Source: Flavobacteriaceae bacterium UBA3159 (GTDB lineage Bacteria; Bacteroidota; Bacteroidia; Flavobacteriales; Flavobacteriaceae). From it: 6,194 bases of DNA. The notes under the pieces were generated by a model. The model saw only the letters and a program-made list of their open reading frames with translations, made no database searches and was not told the DNA's origin. The position numbers and the translations under genes were made by a program. The DNA is taken from contig DEYL01000005.1 in the NCBI GenBank assembly GCA_002364535.1, forward strand, positions 1-6,194, in the 5' to 3' direction. This document shows, piece by piece, positions 6,108 to 6,194 of the stretch. Each line of letters opens with the position of its first letter. Within the stretch, counting starts at the first letter, position 1.

Positions 6108-6194
6108 TTATCTAATTTTTGAGTATAAAATATCATTACTGTTTGCCGTTGGTATATTAATAAACCATTTCTCGTTGTCAATTATTACTTCAAC
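6108..6194 (-). CDS. Possible C-terminal end of a minus-strand gene, cut by the right window edge
   Basis: Read on the minus strand from the right edge, 28 codons are open and end in TAA (complement of 6108-6110). The residues start VEVIIDNEKWFINIPTANS and finish NDILYSKIR, a balanced and protein-like mix; the other two minus frames are closed by early stops. If real, it is the tail of a gene that starts beyond the window and converges on the fragment ending at 6044, with 63 nt between them. I do not recognise the family. With DNA this AT-rich, an open run of 28 codons can occur by chance, so confidence is low. Confidence 0.3.
   Translation of the reverse strand, partial: VEVIIDNEKWFINIPTANSNDILYSKIR

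Noticed and set aside
1..6194. tRNA, rRNA, CRISPR array, insertion sequence, riboswitch or attachment site
   Set aside because: Looked for on both strands; no cloverleaf-like element, regularly spaced repeats, transposase motif or terminal inverted repeats were seen. A his leader or attenuator would lie upstream of the window.

Overview
The window holds the 3' part of a histidine biosynthesis operon on the + strand, followed by a conserved gene of unknown function (DUF2461/TIGR02453 family) and a very AT-rich tail with what look like gene remnants. The operon order hisC-hisB-hisH-hisA-hisF-hisIE, the fused HisB (histidinol-phosphatase plus dehydratase), the fused HisIE, the roughly 35-40% GC in coding regions and the lack of strong Shine-Dalgarno sequences together suggest a member of the Bacteroidota, probably a flavobacterium. 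This is inferred from gene order and protein features; no 16S rRNA or other marker is present.

Layout. Positions 1-4777 are a tight unidirectional gene string. It starts with hisC, cut by the left edge, then hisB, hisH, hisA, hisF and hisIE. Neighbouring genes overlap by 4 nt (ATGA) or are 1-3 nt apart, so they are almost certainly one transcript. hisG, hisD and the leader/promoter would lie upstream, outside the window. Positions 4778-5133 hold no intact gene but read in places like a decayed coding sequence on the + strand. Positions 5134-5814 encode an intact DUF2461 protein. From 5815 to the end GC falls to about 25%. There I see a short + strand coding-like fragment (ATG at 5871, stop at 6042-6044) that resembles the C-terminal half of a TetR-type regulator, and possibly the last 28 codons of a - strand gene running in from beyond the right edge.

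How the genes work together. HisIE carries out steps 2 and 3 (hydrolysis of PR-ATP to PR-AMP, then ring opening to ProFAR). HisA isomerises ProFAR to PRFAR. HisH and HisF together form imidazole glycerol phosphate synthase. The C-terminal domain of HisB dehydrates IGP, HisC transaminates imidazole acetol phosphate, and the N-terminal domain of HisB dephosphorylates histidinol phosphate. Only HisG (step 1) and HisD (last steps) are missing here. All key catalytic residues I looked for are present, so the pathway segment appears functional.

I did not find a convincing new biological system. The points most worth a second look are the cysteine-free HisB, which lacks the zinc ligands known from the E. 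coli enzyme, the apparent gene remnants on both sides of the DUF2461 gene, and a 7-bp tandem duplication that creates the hisIE stop codon.
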